From CAWAHD01 sp963781785 (GTDB lineage: Bacteria; Planctomycetota; Planctomycetia; Isosphaerales; Isosphaeraceae), in the NCBI GenBank assembly GCA_963781785.1, contig CAWAHD010000002.1:1984001-2048000 (forward strand): a stretch of 64,000 nucleotides of DNA. The letters run 5' to 3'. The translations under genes were made by a program, and so were the position numbers. This document shows, piece after piece, positions 61,966 to 64,000 of the stretch. How positions within the stretch are numbered: position 1 is the stretch's first letter; every line of letters begins with the position of its first letter. A model generated the notes under the pieces. The model was given only the letters and a program-made list of their open reading frames with translations, searched no databases and was not told the origin of the DNA.

Positions 61966-62577
61966 ATGATCGTCACGAACTACACGCCGGAGGACTTGAA
62001 GAAGTTGCCGCTTCGGGCGATCGTCGCGTTGAGCGCACGCTGCGCGCGGCGCGTCGAGCGCCTGGCTCTCCTGCCCGATGACCACCCGGATAAGGAGAGG
62101 CGCCGAAGCGCGGTGGCCGACGCCATCCGGCTGGCCGAGGATTTCGCGAACGGATTGTCCCCTTCGTCGCTCGAATCCGTGGTCCGGGAGGTCGAGGCGA
62201 GTCGGGCCGTCACCGAGGGAGAGTTTGTGCGCGACATCGCGATGGCTGCGGTCCTCCAGACCGCCCGCGCGGTAGCGAACGCTCAGCGCGCCATCGAACT
62301 CCGCAGCGAGAGTGAGAAATCGCGCTCGGTTGCGGCCGCCAAGTCCGATCCCTTGCCTCACCTGGCGGATGTCGCGGCCGACCTGGCCGCGCGCGACGCC
62401 TTCTCGGCGGCCTTTGAAGCCGTGGGAGCCGACGGTCACACCGACGCCTTCATCAAGGCGGCCATCGAAGATTATGAGAGACTGTTGCGTCTGGAGCTCG
62501 GCAGCTATCCACAGGCCGGGCAGCCGATCGACACCTCCTCCAAGGGACCGCTCGGTCCGCAGGAGCTTTCGCGATGA
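61966..62577 (+). CDS. Hypothetical helical protein
   Basis: The 203-residue protein is Ala- and Arg-rich and fully helical by eye. I do not recognise a family. Charged heptad-like stretches (A-D-A-I-R-L-A-E-D-F-A; V-V-R-E-V-E-A-S-R-A-V) suggest helical bundles. The ATG at 61966 follows GAGGCAAAG. Its TGA overlaps the start of the following debranching gene (ATGA), so the two are co-translated; a scaffold or regulator for glycogen enzymes would fit the place. Confidence 0.65.
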   Translation: MIVTNYTPEDLKKLPLRAIVALSARCARRVERLALLPDDHPDKERRRSAVADAIRLAEDFANGLSPSSLESVVREVEASRAVTEGEFVRDIAMAAVLQTARAVANAQRAIELRSESEKSRSVAAAKSDPLPHLADVAADLAARDAFSAAFEAVGADGHTDAFIKAAIEDYERLLRLELGSYPQAGQPIDTSSKGPLGPQELSR

Positions 62578-64000
62578 TGCCGAAACACCACGAGACCGTG
62601 GCTTCGCCCTCTCGGGCCAGCCCCGCGAGCTTTGTCGCCAAGAGGCCTGGACCCTTGAGCCGCCCCGACGATCCGTCGCAGAATCAGGAACGCCCTCCTC
62701 GGGGAAGATCCGCTTCGCGGGAAGGCTCGATCCTGCCACTGGGGGCTGCGTGGGTCGAGGACGAGTGGGCCTACAATTTCTCGCTTTACGCCCAGCATGC
62801 CGAGAGCGTGGTCCTCTTGCTGTTCGCCGAGGACGACACCGATCATCCTTTGCTTGAATATCGGCTCGATCCTCTGGTGAACAAGACGTGGAACGTCTGG
62901 CATTGCCGGTTGACAGGCGAAGCGGAGAGCGCCTGCTACTACGCCTACCGAATCGACGGACCTCGCGCCGCCGGACCCGGGAGCTGGCACGCCTACGACC
63001 CGCAGAAGGTCTTGCTCGACCCTTTTGCGAACGAAGTTTTTTTCCCGCCGGGGTTTGACCGCGAGGCCGCGCGGCTGCCCGGCTCGAACCTGGGTCGGGC
63101 GCCGCTGGGAGTACTGCCGCGCCGTTGGCCGGACCTCGCCCCGGAGCGGGACAGGTCTCCCCGGCACGCGTCGGAGTCCGCCGTGATTTACGAGATGCAC
63201 GTCCGCGGCTTCACGCGGAGCCCGACCAGCGGCGTCGCGCCCGAGCGGAGGGGCACCTACACCGGCGTCGTGGACAGGATTCCCTACTTGAAGGAGCTGG
63301 GGGTCACCATGGTCGAGCTGCTGCCCGTGCAACAATTCGATCCGCAGGAGGGTAACTACTGGGGATACATGACCCTGAACTTCTTCGCGCCGCACGGCGA
63401 CTATGCGGCGGATCCCGGGATTGCCCGCGATGAATTTCGCGCGATGGTCCATGCCCTTCACGACGCGGGCATCGAGGTTATCCTCGACGTCGTCTACAAC
63501 CACACGGCCGAAGGGGGCGCGGGTGGGCCGACTTACAGTTTCCGGGGAATCGACAACGTCGCGTACTACGTGATGTCTGACGACGCGAGGTACGTGTACC
63601 GCGACTACACGGGCTGCGGAAACACGCTGGCTTGCACCAGTATTTGCACGTGGACGTTGATCCTTGAGAGCCTCCGCTTCTGGGTTACCGAAATGCACGT
63701 CGACGGCTTCCGATTCGACCTGGCTTCTGTGCTGGCTCGCGGCCCCGATGGCTCGTTCGAAAGCGCCGATTACTCGCTACTGGCCGCGATCCGCACCGAC
63801 CCGATTCTGCGCCATGTCCACCTGATCGCCGAGCCATGGGATGCCGGTTGGGCCTACCAGCTCGGGACCAAATTCCCAGGTCCGGGGTGGTGTCAATGGA
63901 ACGGCCGGTTCCGGGACGACGTCCGCCGATTCGTCCGCGGCGATCCCGGGATGGTCGGCGCGCTCATGCTCAGGCTCTACGGCAGCGACGACCTGTTTCC
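62574..64000 (+). CDS. glgX: Second glycogen debranching enzyme (GH13/GlgX-like), cut by window end
   Basis: The frame is open from ATG 62574 (AGGAG upstream) to the window edge, 475 codons. After about 50 low-complexity residues a CBM48-like region begins, then V-I-Y-E-M-H-V-R-G-F-T, L-P-V-Q-Q-F-D-P, N-Y-W-G-Y, V-V-Y-N-H-T-A-E-G, V-D-G-F-R-F-D-L-A-S-V with the catalytic Asp, and L-I-A-E-P-W-D-A-G with the acid Glu. The region after N-T-L (C-T-S-I-C-T-W-T) differs from the usual H-P-V-V-x-x motif. It is a paralogue of the gene at 2178 but clearly diverged, so it may prefer other branch lengths. No frameshift is seen. Confidence 0.88.
   Translation, partial: MMPKHHETVASPSRASPASFVAKRPGPLSRPDDPSQNQERPPRGRSASREGSILPLGAAWVEDEWAYNFSLYAQHAESVVLLLFAEDDTDHPLLEYRLDPLVNKTWNVWHCRLTGEAESACYYAYRIDGPRAAGPGSWHAYDPQKVLLDPFANEVFFPPGFDREAARLPGSNLGRAPLGVLPRRWPDLAPERDRSPRHASESAVIYEMHVRGFTRSPTSGVAPERRGTYTGVVDRIPYLKELGVTMVELLPVQQFDPQEGNYWGYMTLNFFAPHGDYAADPGIARDEFRAMVHALHDAGIEVILDVVYNHTAEGGAGGPTYSFRGIDNVAYYVMSDDARYVYRDYTGCGNTLACTSICTWTLILESLRFWVTEMHVDGFRFDLASVLARGPDGSFESADYSLLAAIRTDPILRHVHLIAEPWDAGWAYQLGTKFPGPGWCQWNGRFRDDVRRFVRGDPGMVGALMLRLYGSDDLF

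Noticed and set aside
61399..62739. 446-codon minus-strand frame over DUF1269 and its neighbour
   Set aside because: No motifs, no ribosome site, and it overlaps three plus-strand genes with good starts and coupling.
62505..63698. 397-codon minus-strand frame
   Set aside because: It is antisense to the second debranching enzyme, whose catalytic motifs are evident.

Overview
The window is about 64 kb of GC-rich, gene-dense bacterial DNA with no rRNA, tRNA or CRISPR array that I can see. Several traits suggest a planctomycete of the Isosphaera/Gemmata kind: Ser/Thr kinases with a charged N-terminal leader, one membrane helix and TPR tails; a kinase next to an ECF sigma factor; very large WD40 and multi-PAS proteins. 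This assignment is inference from gene style, not from a marker gene.

Layout. 1-1.2 kb (minus strand): tail of a tad/Flp pilus cluster with a prepilin peptidase, two near-identical Flp pilins and a degenerate pilin-like protein. 2.2-6.7 kb: a frameshifted glycogen debranching enzyme (glgX) and a Ser/Thr kinase. 6.8-21.7 kb: an accessory island that looks like a conflict or immune system, with a DUF2235 hydrolase, two tandem SIR2-domain proteins translationally coupled to a 1983-residue STAND NTPase with WD40 repeats, a metallo-beta-lactamase-fold/subtilase gene pair, and a TIR-kinase-zinc-ribbon protein. A truncated tyrosine recombinase lies on its right side.

23-47 kb: a sensory region. A two-gene unit (BON-like small protein plus B12-type radical SAM protein) occurs twice, each copy converging on a hybrid histidine kinase. 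There are four hybrid kinases. Two carry an N-terminal membrane domain with the residues of plant ethylene receptors, one a FixL-like haem PAS domain, and one a DUF4118-like membrane domain, four PAS domains, two receivers and an HPt domain. A sigma-54-dependent NtrC-type regulator is divergent from the last kinase. Between the two copies lie a VOC dioxygenase-like protein, an ECF sigma factor, a decayed ECF fragment, a decayed kinase and an HdeD-like membrane protein.

47.5-64 kb: a long co-directional run for carbon and energy storage: acetate kinase, phosphoketolase, hemolysin III/TrhA, a histidine phosphatase, glycogen phosphorylase, an acyl-carrier-like protein, a sigma-70 factor, 4-alpha-glucanotransferase, transaldolase, a polyphosphate-glucokinase-like kinase, DUF1269 and a second debranching enzyme running off the end.

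How the parts may work together (inference). GG-N10-GC sigma-54 promoter-like elements lie upstream of both BON/radical-SAM units, all four kinases, the carbon run and possibly the first glgX. The simplest model is a gas or redox-sensing phosphorelay that ends on the sigma-54 activator and switches cells to glycogen breakdown, phosphoketolase and acetate-kinase ATP production.

At least ten small indels break otherwise well-conserved frames across the window. Restoring them gives full-length proteins, so many may be sequence errors, but one kinase (29.5-33.4 kb) carries independent signs of real decay.
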